A DNA stretch of 64,000 nt, from positions 1 to 64,000 of the IMG/VR virus record IMGVR_UViG_3300032893_000735. One strand, written 5' to 3'. This document shows positions 9,385 through 18,998 of the stretch, one piece after another. A model generated the notes under the pieces. It was not told the origin of the DNA. It searched no databases and saw nothing but the letters and a program-made list of their open reading frames with translations. The first letter of the stretch is position 1, and each line of letters begins with the position of its first letter. The position numbers and the translations under genes are program-made. This DNA is from a virus.

Positions 9385-10161
9385 CTACCCGCCTATAGCG
9401 CCCAAAGCAAAGTTTCCTAGTTGTTCGAGACCAGTAGAGCCGCCAGTTGTATCTAGGTTTCCTAGCCCAGCGCCCATAATGCCCCCACCACTGCCTAGCA
9501 ACATCTTGCCGAAAGAAGGAGCAGCAGCGTCTAATTCTTGGATTTTGGATGCTTGGTTGAAAGCCTGGGCTCCCGCAGTATTAGCTGCATTTGCGTAGGA
9601 TGAAGGATTATACAACCCGGCTAAACTGCCCATCTGCCCCATCGCATTCATATAATTCTGTCGGCCTTGCGCGTACCCTTGCTCCGTAATCCCGAGTTGC
9701 TGTCCCGATTCTTGCTGCGCTGCGGCTTGAGCCAAACGAGCTTGATTAGCCGCCTGAACTCCTGAACCTATGAATTGGTTTCCCCCGCCTTGCGCCGCTT
9801 GAGCCTCTTGACTAGCAGTCTTGGCGGCTTGGTACGCTCCAGAAGTTCCAGCAGTCGCTTGAGTCCTCATCGCGGCGTCTTCGGCGTTTGTGAATCCATA
9901 CTGTCCGATACCTTGGTTGATGATCGGTTGAAGAGAAGATTTTAATCCGCTGATGATATTATTCATCCCAGAGAAACTCTGCTCGTAGTCGTTCATCAGA
10001 GTGGATGTGAACGCCTGCGATTGGTCCGCTTCTGTCCTCTGTTGCCCAGACGCGCCTTTACAAGAGGCAACTTCTCCCGTCCAGAAAATGGACGAGCGGC
10101 GGAGTAGAATGTACCGATTCTGGCGGTCGCTCCAAACGTATTCTGTTTTTGAGTAGATCAT
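9385..10161 (-). CDS. alanine/glutamine-rich internal virion protein (predicted)
   Basis: 258 residues, about 50-200 rich in Ala, Gln, Gly and Ser with helical repeats, and a glycine-rich C-terminus, similar in style to podovirus ejection proteins. The GTCC palindrome at 10079-10093 falls in the N-terminal codons and encodes SIFWT. The ATG overlaps the upstream stop (TAATG). Role inferred from composition and neighbours. Confidence 0.68.
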   Translation of the reverse strand: MIYSKTEYVWSDRQNRYILLRRSSIFWTGEVASCKGASGQQRTEADQSQAFTSTLMNDYEQSFSGMNNIISGLKSSLQPIINQGIGQYGFTNAEDAAMRTQATAGTSGAYQAAKTASQEAQAAQGGGNQFIGSGVQAANQARLAQAAAQQESGQQLGITEQGYAQGRQNYMNAMGQMGSLAGLYNPSSYANAANTAGAQAFNQASKIQELDAAAPSFGKMLLGSGGGIMGAGLGNLDTTGGSTGLEQLGNFALGAIGG

Positions 10162-10571
10162 TACTGCCTCTCTAGGTCTTTGATTTTTGCGCGATAAACT
10201 TTGTACGGAAGTTCTTCGAAGGCGTGATTCTTGGTGAGGTTATCCGTTCCCGGTTCGGTGGACAAGTAGTAAATCTCCCCGACACCCTTAACGTGAGCCT
10301 GTGTAACCGTAGTCTGAAACAGAGTCTCAAGTGCCTTTGCGTTCTGGAATTTGGTGGCCCCCGGACGACTAGCGAAGGAGTCCATCATGAACACTTGCTG
10401 TACTGGCTGGTAGGCCAGTGGTCCGTCTTTGTCATACGCGCACAACACAAACGTTGAAGGAGTCCGAGCTACTTCTGGGTCAAACTCATTGCTCGGGTTT
10501 TCCATGCTCCAGTCGTAGAAAGCCTTGGCATCTTCCGGTTTAGCAGGTCTTACGTAAACAAGTCCTCTCAT
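10161..10571 (-). CDS. GNAT-like acetyltransferase-fold protein
   Basis: 136 residues. The opening VRPAKPEDAKAFYDW and the later strand-helix pattern resemble GNAT N-acetyltransferases, but the acetyl-CoA loop (R/QxxGxG/A) is not clear (RPGATK may replace it). Such proteins are often found between podovirus tail and internal virion genes. Enzymatic activity is uncertain. Confidence 0.6.
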   Translation of the reverse strand: MRGLVYVRPAKPEDAKAFYDWSMENPSNEFDPEVARTPSTFVLCAYDKDGPLAYQPVQQVFMMDSFASRPGATKFQNAKALETLFQTTVTQAHVKGVGEIYYLSTEPGTDNLTKNHAFEELPYKVYRAKIKDLERQ

Positions 10572-10578
10572 AAATCTC

Positions 10579-10887
10579 CTAGGGCATCCTGGTCAGAACA
10601 AGCCGAATGTCGTCAGACAACCGGCCAATCTCCGTTTTCAAATCTTCCCGAAGCCCAGAAATATTCTCATTAACCTTTTCCAACTCCGCCTGAATATGCG
10701 GAAGATGGTTAGTCATAATCAACCTCGTATCATCCCTGGTGGACTCTATGCCCTCTCCAAAGCTGACTAACTTTCGTAGCCACGTGTAAAATCGGTACAT
10801 AAAGGTTGCGACTGCGGACCAGCCGATTAACTGCGCCCAATGCGCAGCCATCCAATCCATAGGGTTATACGTAGGGGTTGATTGCAT
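10579..10887 (-). CDS. small membrane protein with coiled coil
   Basis: 102 residues. One hydrophobic segment near 14-36 (LIGWSAVATFMYRFYTWL) followed by a charged helical region (about 60-100) with heptad spacing. Could be a lysis accessory or a virion membrane protein. Start overlaps the previous stop at 10887. Confidence 0.62.
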   Translation of the reverse strand: MQSTPTYNPMDWMAAHWAQLIGWSAVATFMYRFYTWLRKLVSFGEGIESTRDDTRLIMTNHLPHIQAELEKVNENISGLREDLKTEIGRLSDDIRLVLTRMP

Positions 10888-12176
10888 TAGCCTAATCTCT
10901 CTAGAATAATTGATTGTGGGATATAGGAGGCCGTTCCGGTCCCCGATTTTGTGAAAACCAAAGTAGGAGTCGCGGAAGCCGATGCATTGTAAAACACCAT
11001 GGACCCGAATCCATACCCTCCGACTACACTTGGTATGATTGATAGATTATTTGTTTGCGCGCCGTAGGTATCCGTGTAGGACCAGACGACCCCGATTTGA
11101 GATGATCCCGACGCGGCGGTGCATACGAAATACGTCGAGATTCTATAGCATCCGACCGGAAGCGCGGGGCTTGTGTAAGTATATGTGCCGGATGTCGGGG
11201 TAGTGCTAAGTACCGAACTAATCAGAGTAGGTACGGCAGAGGTGTTGGAAATTGTTATGTTTTGGCCAGCCGGAGTGATTGTGATATTCGTCCCGCCGAC
11301 CAGATTAACTACTCCAGATTCTCCGTTCAAGTAGTTGACCACCTGCCCGTTATTCTGCGGGGTGACCGTGGAAGGAGCGAATACAACTTCCAGAGAGTTT
11401 CCGGATGTAGGGGCGGCGGCAAAAACAACCATCCAGGCCCCATTCAGATAGTTCAACGTGTATGCGTAAGACGATCCGACCATCTGGAATAATCCAGCTT
11501 TGTACACATCGATATATGGCGTACTCGGGACTCCGTTAATAATCGTAAACGAAGTTGTCGATCCGTCTGCGGCGGGCGTAAGTTGGTACGCCTGTCTTCC
11601 GCTGTTTACCGAAGGATCAAACACCGCGATAACCGGAGTAACTGGAGCGGAGGCAAACACCACTGAGTACGCACCGTTAGTGATGTCCAGATTATACTTG
11701 GTAGAAGGAGCCTGGAAGACACCGTTCCCGTCGTATATATCCGCGTAGATACCCTGCGGAGTGACAGTCGGAAACGTAAACGTGGTCGGGTTTTGCTGGG
11801 CCAGCGTGAACTGCTGGCGGCTGTCTGTAGGGGAAGAGAAAGCTACGAAGACATTCGCCCCCGCAGACGGGGCTGTATTCAGAGACAAGGTGCTGCCGGT
11901 CAGTGTGAAAGCAGACGCCTGCTGTAGATACCCATTGATGTAAACATCCGCGTATGATACGTTTAGTCCAGTCGGAGCGTTTACTATCGTGAAGTTTTGA
12001 ACCGTCCCGTCCGGTGAGGGGGAAACCGTATAGGCATTCCGGATTGAGTTATTGCTTGTGGACAGTCCGAGAGTAACCGTTCCACCCGGTCCGACCTGCC
12101 CGCCCCCTGTGATAGGAGAGTTGGTTACTACGTTTACCGGGAGTCCGGGGGTAGCTTGCGGATAAATTTGCGGCAT
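10887..12176 (-). CDS. tail fibre-like beta protein
   Basis: About 429 residues, low in charge, rich in Thr, Ser, Val, Gly and Asn. Three related units of about 75 residues (about 45-110, 120-185, 195-265) share YxDVYxxG...F...SxYxL and VVFxxAP patterns, and the C-terminus ends in beta-rich sequence (SIILERLG). This fits a trimeric fibre with repeated beta domains. A TTG lies one codon upstream, but the ATG at 12176 overlaps the previous stop (TGATG) and is preferred. Confidence 0.75.
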   Translation of the reverse strand: MPQIYPQATPGLPVNVVTNSPITGGGQVGPGGTVTLGLSTSNNSIRNAYTVSPSPDGTVQNFTIVNAPTGLNVSYADVYINGYLQQASAFTLTGSTLSLNTAPSAGANVFVAFSSPTDSRQQFTLAQQNPTTFTFPTVTPQGIYADIYDGNGVFQAPSTKYNLDITNGAYSVVFASAPVTPVIAVFDPSVNSGRQAYQLTPAADGSTTSFTIINGVPSTPYIDVYKAGLFQMVGSSYAYTLNYLNGAWMVVFAAAPTSGNSLEVVFAPSTVTPQNNGQVVNYLNGESGVVNLVGGTNITITPAGQNITISNTSAVPTLISSVLSTTPTSGTYTYTSPALPVGCYRISTYFVCTAASGSSQIGVVWSYTDTYGAQTNNLSIIPSVVGGYGFGSMVFYNASASATPTLVFTKSGTGTASYIPQSIILERLG

Positions 12177-12919
12177 CAATCCCCCAGAGGCAAGTAGAAT
12201 AATGTGACGGTTATAGGAACAGTCGTGGCATTCAGATTAGTTACGGTTATGTAAATCGTAGAGGAAACTGGATTATCACCGTTATACCCAACCGCGACTG
12301 GGGAGCATATCCAAGGAGACTCGGTACTCAGCGCCAAACTAAAATCCCCGATGATTCCGTTTTCTGCCCCAAGAGAGACATATGTACTTGACGGCCTGCC
12401 TTGGTCCATAGTCTGAGATGCCGAAGTAGCATACAATTCGACTCTTGCCGGGGAGCTAACTGCGACCTTGTAAAGCAAGAACAACGGAGACATAGCCACT
12501 GAGGCCAAGTACGGAACTGATCCGCTAATAGCTGGGGTAACAAACCCGATATTAGTCGGAGTAGTTTGTATTGTCGTCGTGTTTGATGTACTTGCCCCCG
12601 AGGAAACAATTGTTGAGGTAGACCCTCCGCCGGAAACTACCGTTGTCGTTGTCGTACTAGACGAGCCTGTTGTTGCTTCTTGAAACAACGGAAGAGTTGC
12701 TATGATACGCGCCTGCGGAGTCAAACCGGAAGCATCATATGTGGACAGCGAATCAGGTGAAATTGAAAATGGCGGAACAGGACAACGTGAGTTCTGCGTG
12801 TTGTTTCCGAACAACGGAGCGGGCGGGGCAGTTGTCCGAAAAATGGACGGCTGTGTAGGAACTCTACGCGCCCCCAATTGCTCAAGAGACAAAGAAGTAG
12901 CTTGAGTAAGTGTGGGCAT
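12176..12919 (-). CDS. tail/virion surface protein (predicted)
   Basis: 247 residues. A proline-rich first third, a Ser/Thr/Gly linker (about 85-115), then a beta-rich C-terminal half. A GTCC palindrome (12834-12848) lies in the N-terminal codons, encoding IFRT. ATG overlaps the upstream stop (TAATG). Probable structural protein by context only. Confidence 0.65.
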   Translation of the reverse strand: MPTLTQATSLSLEQLGARRVPTQPSIFRTTAPPAPLFGNNTQNSRCPVPPFSISPDSLSTYDASGLTPQARIIATLPLFQEATTGSSSTTTTTVVSGGGSTSTIVSSGASTSNTTTIQTTPTNIGFVTPAISGSVPYLASVAMSPLFLLYKVAVSSPARVELYATSASQTMDQGRPSSTYVSLGAENGIIGDFSLALSTESPWICSPVAVGYNGDNPVSSTIYITVTNLNATTVPITVTLFYLPLGD

Positions 12920-15900
12920 TAGAGTTCACCTGTGTCGCCGCCGAATATAGTCATAGCCAAAAGTTCGTTGGCATAATTCTCTGCGGGCCAAGAGAACTTC
13001 AACTGAAGGTGTCTGCAAACGGCAGGCTGTTGGGTTTCCGAGAAATAGAAACGGTCGTTGTACAGAGTAGAACTCGCCGGTAGCTGGGTCGGGTCCGGTA
13101 CGAACGTAGAAATCGTCTCGAATGGTCCGGAGATTTCGTCAATCAAAACGCCCACGGTCGGATGCGAACCTACCGCCATGCTGTCCAGAGTCACGAAGAT
13201 CAATTCCGCGAGTTGTCCCGGCTGTGCTAGAACAATGTTTCCAATAGTCCCGTATGCAGAGTAAGGAGTACCATTGTCCGTATGGACAGAATAATCCCTC
13301 TGCAAGATTGGCCCGGAACTAGCGGGTCCGATAAGAAGTTTATGTACGCCCGGAGTTACTTCGACCGATTGAACTGCTTGGCACCCACCCTGGATCGTAG
13401 CAAACGGTGACCAAGTTTCCCCAGATTCAGGAGCTGGAGTGGTCATCAAACGATACCACCCCGTCGCGCCGTCACTTACATAGACAGCTTGATCCTGGGT
13501 TCCGGCGACGTGCCAAGTTACGTAGGCAGAAGCGGGGTTGAAGTTCTGGAGTTTGTCACCGATAGCAACCCCCACTTGATTGACTCCAGCGTGTGGATTC
13601 AACTGTACGAACTGCCCGTCGGAAGTCAGGAAATAGATCAACGTACCGTTCATGTCCAGAGCATTGTATGACAGCAAACCAAGACCCTCGACATACGGAG
13701 TAGCAAAAAATGGACTAGATGCTGTTCCCTTCCCGGCGATAATGTAGATGTCGGACACGGTGAATACCAGCAGTCCGATGCTTGTAGGAACTAGACGCTT
13801 CACCAGAGACGGGAAAGTGAAAGAATTAGTCGGGTCCCATCCTTCATTCCCGTTGCCTGACGGTGTGTCTGGACCAGTGCTCCAATAAACTACATTACCA
13901 ACTGAGGCGAATAAACGGTTCAGGTGGTAAGTGAAATTTATAGCCCCAGACGGAGGCGGAGTGTTTTCGGACGCGAGAGAAGGAGAGATAAGGAAATTCA
14001 GGTCAGCATCTGCTGTGGTATCTGTGTATCCACTTTCCAAATACGTCGAGAGCGGGAGAGTATACGGCGTGTTCTGGTTGTACGTAGAAGGAATGAGATA
14101 GTAGGTAGCCCCGCCGTCCTTTGTCCGGAAAATGGCTACGTAATCTGCTTGTGAGTCGATCACAGAAGGAAGACCACCGCCTAAAGACACGCCAGACGCC
14201 CCGACGAAACTTCCCGTAGATGTTGTAGTAGGACCCGCCACGGATACGGTATCTGTCAGAGTATTGACCAAAGCAATACAGTAGCTCCAACCGCCCGCAG
14301 ACGTAGATATATTTCCGGCGGGAGGAACCAACGCTTTACCGTTGTTAATCCAACTTAGGTTTGGATTATCCGCCGTCAGACCATTAAGAGTCTTCGTAAA
14401 TGTTGGCGCGATTGTAGAAGTCGTGCCGGATTCAAACGGGACTTCCAAATACCCGTTCGCGTCCACGATACCAGCAGATCCGTTTGTGATGTAGTTGGTT
14501 TTGGTGTTCCAGGCAAAGTCAGTTACCGGCCCGATATTTGCCCACACCAATTGCCCAGACGTTTCGGTCGTAAGTGCGTAGCTAGGGGCGAAGGTCGAGC
14601 TGAACGGTTGCCAAGTCGGGGCGGACGCTCCGCTAACACGGGTCGTGGAAATAGTTCCGGGGACCGGGTTGACGCCGTTGACTGTGAGGGTCAGAACCTG
14701 CCCGGAGTGGTACCAATAATCGTAGTCAATTTCCAGTGGGTAAGTTCCAGCAGTCGGGATATTCACTACGAAGTTTTCGCTGAGGGTAGACCCTCCTGCA
14801 TTGGTGTTTGTCCCGCCTAAAACGGGGTACCCTTGAACCGCCGTAACCGTATTGTTGTTAGGATCATTTTTAGGCCCGCTTACATAGGTAGCCCCTCCCC
14901 CCATCCCCCAGAACATTCCGTCTTTGTGGGTGATGTTGATCGTGTAGTTACCAGCTTCGGGGAATACCAGATTTCCGAGGACCACCAAATCGTAAGTGTT
15001 TTTGTACGACGGGAATGGCGTAGTGTACCCAGTGGTATTACCCGACGAGTCCAGTGTCGCCCATTGGACAGGGTTTGCCCCCGCAGCCGACGTGTTCGGA
15101 GGATCGAACAAGAAACTGTTTCCGGTAGCCGAGGCTAAAGCTGACCCGGTAGACAATGGGTAGGAGTGGTTGAACCTAGTTACATTTCCGGTGCTGGTTC
15201 CTGTAAACAGGTACGCAGTCACGTTCCCAGAAATCTGGGTGGCCGCAAACGGTTCGAGTTGGTATACGCTCGGGACTCCGTTGGTCGGGGTAGCGGTAAC
15301 CAGCGCACCATTCGTGTAGCTGGTGTTTGGTTGCCATGTTGTGACGTTAGGAGTCGATGGATTCCACAACCCAACTTGCTTACAGGTCCAGGTTACGGTT
15401 CCGTCCGTGGTGGTAGCGTTTAGCGTGTTGGCCCAGGTAGGATGCCCTCCCGCCCCGTAGTACCCACTCTTTCCGCCAGTAGTTACCTTCTGTAAATTTC
15501 CATTGCTGTCGATGATCGAATCGAGCGGGGAGTAGTATGTAGTATCTGCCCACGAACTAGCGTTGGTGTTTACCTTTACGGACATGGATTGCTGGGTAGG
15601 TCCGGCTATCCCGAAGTTCTCAAGCGGCGAACCGCGATTTACCCACAGGTTCACGTTGTCCGTAGTTGTTCCGCCAACCGTGACGTTCCAAGTTGGTTGA
15701 GTCGCTCCAGAATACGGAGTTCCTCCGTCCACTACATAGCACGTACCGGTGTCAGAAGTTGGTCCATAATCTGGATAGACAAACGGGGCCTGAATCGTAT
15801 TCCCAGAGACGTTACTGATTGTAATGACTTGGTTCTGCGGGTTGTATTGGTTCAGGAAGGTAGCGCCGGTCAACCCACTGAAATTGATATTCAGGCCGGT

Positions 15901-16548
15901 AGTAACGTAGTTAGTTACGGATTCCGAAAACTGGACAGTCAGAACATCGCCTGAAATCTGAATCGATGAAACGGGCATCGCGCATTGGATAAGCTGCTGA
16001 AGATTACCGTTTGAATCGACGACAAACGTGTTCATTCCCGCGACAGTATACTTGGTGTTTGCCTGCCATCCAACAGGGTTCTGTACCCACTTTTTAAGGT
16101 CTACGCCGTTTCCGAAATAAAGGGTGTTGGCAACATATTGCATGTACGTCTGACCCGCGCCAGCAGATTTACTCCAGACAGCGATTTGGTTCGACCCCGT
16201 AGCATCATACAGAGTCGAAGCGGTGTCGGCCATCACCTTGATTGTTTCGGTGTTGGTATTAAACAAACGGAAGGAGTAGAAGTAGTCAATCGCAGAGAAG
16301 GTATTTGAATTGTAGACAGAACTTCCTGGACGCCGGATGCAAGTCAGCTTCTGGCTAATCTCAATGTTGGACCCGTCGATGAAGCAGTCGTTTCGCGCAC
16401 CGATGTACCGCTGCTCCATACGGGTAACTGGACCCTCGCGGAGTGGTGATCGGTTCGACCAAAGTCCCGAGGTAAAAATAGAATTGTACACGGGCACATA
16501 TTTAGTTGGCTTCGAGGATTGGCTCCCCGCCATCTGGAACTGATTCAT
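12919..16548 (-). CDS. large tail protein (tail tubular B/stabiliser-like) with PA14-like insert
   Basis: 1209 residues. The opening (VYNSIFTSGLWSNRSPLREG, then RRPGSSVYN) is typical of large podovirus tail-tube or nozzle proteins. A region near 500-640 (GNYTINITHKDGMFWGMGG...GTYPLEIDYDYWYHSG) resembles a PA14 carbohydrate-binding domain. Repeated YxxAYVTW-like beta units fill the rest. It has its own promoter (16600-16628) with a GTCC palindrome between promoter and start. Weaker palindromes at 15922 and 14123 are in the coding sequence. A nozzle or hub role is inferred. Confidence 0.78.
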   Translation of the reverse strand: MNQFQMAGSQSSKPTKYVPVYNSIFTSGLWSNRSPLREGPVTRMEQRYIGARNDCFIDGSNIEISQKLTCIRRPGSSVYNSNTFSAIDYFYSFRLFNTNTETIKVMADTASTLYDATGSNQIAVWSKSAGAGQTYMQYVANTLYFGNGVDLKKWVQNPVGWQANTKYTVAGMNTFVVDSNGNLQQLIQCAMPVSSIQISGDVLTVQFSESVTNYVTTGLNINFSGLTGATFLNQYNPQNQVITISNVSGNTIQAPFVYPDYGPTSDTGTCYVVDGGTPYSGATQPTWNVTVGGTTTDNVNLWVNRGSPLENFGIAGPTQQSMSVKVNTNASSWADTTYYSPLDSIIDSNGNLQKVTTGGKSGYYGAGGHPTWANTLNATTTDGTVTWTCKQVGLWNPSTPNVTTWQPNTSYTNGALVTATPTNGVPSVYQLEPFAATQISGNVTAYLFTGTSTGNVTRFNHSYPLSTGSALASATGNSFLFDPPNTSAAGANPVQWATLDSSGNTTGYTTPFPSYKNTYDLVVLGNLVFPEAGNYTINITHKDGMFWGMGGGATYVSGPKNDPNNNTVTAVQGYPVLGGTNTNAGGSTLSENFVVNIPTAGTYPLEIDYDYWYHSGQVLTLTVNGVNPVPGTISTTRVSGASAPTWQPFSSTFAPSYALTTETSGQLVWANIGPVTDFAWNTKTNYITNGSAGIVDANGYLEVPFESGTTSTIAPTFTKTLNGLTADNPNLSWINNGKALVPPAGNISTSAGGWSYCIALVNTLTDTVSVAGPTTTSTGSFVGASGVSLGGGLPSVIDSQADYVAIFRTKDGGATYYLIPSTYNQNTPYTLPLSTYLESGYTDTTADADLNFLISPSLASENTPPPSGAINFTYHLNRLFASVGNVVYWSTGPDTPSGNGNEGWDPTNSFTFPSLVKRLVPTSIGLLVFTVSDIYIIAGKGTASSPFFATPYVEGLGLLSYNALDMNGTLIYFLTSDGQFVQLNPHAGVNQVGVAIGDKLQNFNPASAYVTWHVAGTQDQAVYVSDGATGWYRLMTTPAPESGETWSPFATIQGGCQAVQSVEVTPGVHKLLIGPASSGPILQRDYSVHTDNGTPYSAYGTIGNIVLAQPGQLAELIFVTLDSMAVGSHPTVGVLIDEISGPFETISTFVPDPTQLPASSTLYNDRFYFSETQQPAVCRHLQLKFSWPAENYANELLAMTIFGGDTGEL

Positions 16549-16599
16549 TCTGTACCTATAGGAGGGCCGTCCAGAAAATGGACTTTAGTTTATAAAGCT

Positions 16600-16628
16600 A
16601 TTGTAACACACAGTGTCAAGTCCGTCAA
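16600..16628 (-). promoter_or_regulatory. promoter with nested N17 and N8 -35 boxes and downstream palindrome
   Basis: Minus strand: TTGACG (16628-16623), 17 bp, TACAAT (16605-16600). A second TTGACA (16619-16614) lies only 8 bp from the -10 box, matching a recurrent N8 arrangement seen at 42805, 55707 and 56086. The GTCC palindrome (16583-16569) follows about 17 bp downstream, a normal operator position. Confidence 0.78.
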
Positions 16629-16653
16629 TTATGAGTTGACAACTTATGATCTG

Positions 16654-17049
16654 TCAAGACTTCTTGCTAAGTGCTTTCGCGTCGGCTTTAAGCGCGTCGT
16701 CTTTCGTCTTCATAACCTCTTTGTCGGGATGGTTCAGAGGGGAGTACACCGTGTAGAACTTCAGGGCCGAGGTCTTGGACTTGTTAATCACGTTATGCTT
16801 CATTCCAGCGGGCACTACAAAGGCATCCCCGTCCCGCCCGATATACACATTATCCCCGTCAAACACGAATATCCCGACGCCCTGCTCAACCCGGAAGAAC
16901 TGATCGACGGTATGGACCTCTTCGCCGACTTCTTCTCCGGGTTTGAGGGACATCAGAACTAGCTGGGAATGCTTGCCCGTGAAGAGGACTTTTCGGTAGG
17001 AGGAATTTTCACGAGTTAGTGTTTCTATGTCACCGTGGAAGTGTTTCAT
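16654..17049 (-). CDS. cupin-fold protein
   Basis: 131 residues, single cupin domain. The first motif GEEVGEEVHTVDQFFRVEQG (about 38-57) keeps the Glu and His metal-ligand pattern, and the second (PAGMKHNVIN) keeps Pro-Gly-x-x-His. Single-domain cupins bind a metal and small acids or sugars; the substrate is unknown. A GTCC palindrome (17054-17068) is directly upstream of the start. An unusual metabolic passenger inside a tail gene cluster. Confidence 0.85.
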   Translation of the reverse strand: MKHFHGDIETLTRENSSYRKVLFTGKHSQLVLMSLKPGEEVGEEVHTVDQFFRVEQGVGIFVFDGDNVYIGRDGDAFVVPAGMKHNVINKSKTSALKFYTVYSPLNHPDKEVMKTKDDALKADAKALSKKS

Positions 17050-17075
17050 TGGCGTCCATTTTGTGGATAAAGCGT

Positions 17076-18173
17076 TTAGAATCCTGCACCTGGAGAATAG
17101 AACGCAGGCCCGTACGGCATCGCCGCCGTACCAAGCGCCTGGTATGGTGAGTAACTTCCCCCTAATATGCTCTGCTGGGTGAAAAACGCGAACTCCTCTG
17201 CCTGCCTATCTGCGCCACGTAAGGACTTCTCTAGTTGTTCCTCCCACTCCGCGTACATCGCATTACCCTCTGCTAAGTCGTTTTCACGAGTAAGGGCCGC
17301 TCTGCACCCGGCGCGAAGCAGGTAGTGCATGTAGTCCGGAATTTGTGATATGGGAGTTTGCAGCGTCGGAAGAATCTGAGGTGCGTGCTGCGCCTGAACC
17401 ACAACATACCAACAGAGTCCGTTCAAAGCAGGTAATGGGGAAACTCTCATGCAGTACGCCTCGGGGTCCGCTACCGACCACACAACCGACCCGTCCTGAA
17501 CCATAGTTCCCGGAGTCGCATCAGGCGGCGCGGCTGGCTGCGTGCTTCCAGATACGCCATACGGAAAGAATCCCGGAGGCGTGATGGTAGTTCCGGTATA
17601 CCCAGGTGACTCGATATTCAAACCTAACTGGGTCGAGTCGATGTACAGAATATTTCCGTTGACATCCTTGAACTGCTGGATTGGAGACTTAGGAAGAGTA
17701 GCTACTCCGTATCCGCAACCATAAGCCGTATTCGCCTGCCAAATCCCCATAAACGCCTGATAATTAGGAATATACGAAATACTCATCGGGATATTCTGGA
17801 TGGAGATTTGGGTTAGGTCTCGGACAGTTTGTAACTGCCTGATTGGTTTTGGTGCTCCGTTGGAGTTGGAGGTGGAGTTGTTAATATCCACGATCCAGGC
17901 ATTTTCCAGCCAGCCAATGTCCGTGACCTGGGTGCAATAGTCCTGTTGCAACGAGACGGTCAGGAACGGAGGGATTTGGAACCTGTTCCACTTCCAGGGA
18001 AGAGACTCATCGAGGATGCGTGAGATCGTCTCGTTGAGCAATGTGAGGAACGGCTCAGTTGAGTATCCCGCCGCTCCGCCCAGAAGATTGTAAAACTCTG
18101 GCTGGGCTTTGAGCTGATTGGCCATTGCTTGCCCGGTTATAGTGTTCGTCTGTGCGCCATTCAGGGTAGGCAA
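17076..18173 (-). CDS. head-tail adaptor/tail connector protein, copy 1
   Basis: 365 residues. The N-terminal pattern (LDESLPWKWNRF, DIGWLENAW) is shared with the 236-residue protein at 22064-22774 (FAWRWNR, NFGWMEKA), and both end in IPDY-x-x-x-L followed by helices. The family looks like podovirus head-to-tail adaptors. Start is TTG at 18173, preceded by AAGGAG that lies inside the 3' end of the HNH gene; the two genes overlap by 13 bp. Confidence 0.72.
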   Translation of the reverse strand: MPTLNGAQTNTITGQAMANQLKAQPEFYNLLGGAAGYSTEPFLTLLNETISRILDESLPWKWNRFQIPPFLTVSLQQDYCTQVTDIGWLENAWIVDINNSTSNSNGAPKPIRQLQTVRDLTQISIQNIPMSISYIPNYQAFMGIWQANTAYGCGYGVATLPKSPIQQFKDVNGNILYIDSTQLGLNIESPGYTGTTITPPGFFPYGVSGSTQPAAPPDATPGTMVQDGSVVWSVADPEAYCMRVSPLPALNGLCWYVVVQAQHAPQILPTLQTPISQIPDYMHYLLRAGCRAALTRENDLAEGNAMYAEWEEQLEKSLRGADRQAEEFAFFTQQSILGGSYSPYQALGTAAMPYGPAFYSPGAGF

Positions 18174-18925
18174 GGTATTTCTCCTTCATATTTTGAGCCC
18201 TTTAACTGGTTATCTTCGTACCACAGAGGCTGTAGGTTTTTATAGTTGCAAGCGACTAGGAATTGTTCTCTATTTGTTAAGTCAAACGCAGCTAGAGGTA
18301 TTATGTGGTCGATGTTCCATTTACCACAACCACGACCCCAATTTTCCCCGGTCATTCCATCCTTGAACTTTAATTTAAGATGGGATTTCAACTCGTCGAT
18401 AGAACACCCCAAATCGCGCACGAAAGATCCAACTTTTGTTCTGGTCTTGATAGCGCGTCCTAGACGGGATCTTAGGTATGATTTTATCTTGAAATTAAGG
18501 TCTCTCTTTATCCGTTCTTTTTTACGTATAGTAGCCTTCTCTATTTGTTCTTCTCTGTGCTCCGCGTAGTAGGCTCGTGTCTCTAGAATTGTTTTCTCTC
18601 TGAATTTCTCATCAGTGTGATATTTGTTTCGCTGAGCTTCATTTATTTTATCTCTATTCTCTTCATGATATTTATGAAGTCCGTCTAAGCGTTTTTGTCT
18701 GTCTTCATTTGATTCCGATAGAAGTTTTTCCCTTCTCCTTTTGTTGTGCTTCTCTCGCAGTTCGGGGTTATTTCTACGTCGTTCATTTTGGAGTTCATTC
18801 TTGCATTTCTTGCATCGGGAAGATCTTCCATCCTTTCTGCTGTTGTCGAGACAAAACTCCTCCAACGGTTTTTCTACGCCGCATTTGGTGCAAATTTTCG
18901 TTAGAGGAATTTCGTCTGTCGGCAT
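18161..18925 (-). CDS. HNH homing endonuclease with zinc ribbon
   Basis: 254 residues. N-terminal CxxC...CxxC zinc ribbon (CTKCGVEKPLEEF...CKKC) shared with the gene at 28700, a long basic helical middle, and a C-terminal HNH domain (WNIDHIIPLAAFD...NLQPLW). It sits between the tailspike and adaptor 1, overlapping the adaptor start and supplying its ribosome site, the pattern expected for a free-standing homing gene inserted at a gene boundary. Confidence 0.9.
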   Translation of the reverse strand: MPTDEIPLTKICTKCGVEKPLEEFCLDNSRKDGRSSRCKKCKNELQNERRRNNPELREKHNKRRREKLLSESNEDRQKRLDGLHKYHEENRDKINEAQRNKYHTDEKFREKTILETRAYYAEHREEQIEKATIRKKERIKRDLNFKIKSYLRSRLGRAIKTRTKVGSFVRDLGCSIDELKSHLKLKFKDGMTGENWGRGCGKWNIDHIIPLAAFDLTNREQFLVACNYKNLQPLWYEDNQLKGSKYEGEIPCLP

Positions 18926-18998
18926 CTACTCTCCTCGTCCATTTTCTGGATTGCTCCTAGTTAATCCGGCTGGGCCGGGTATCGTCGTGCGAACAACA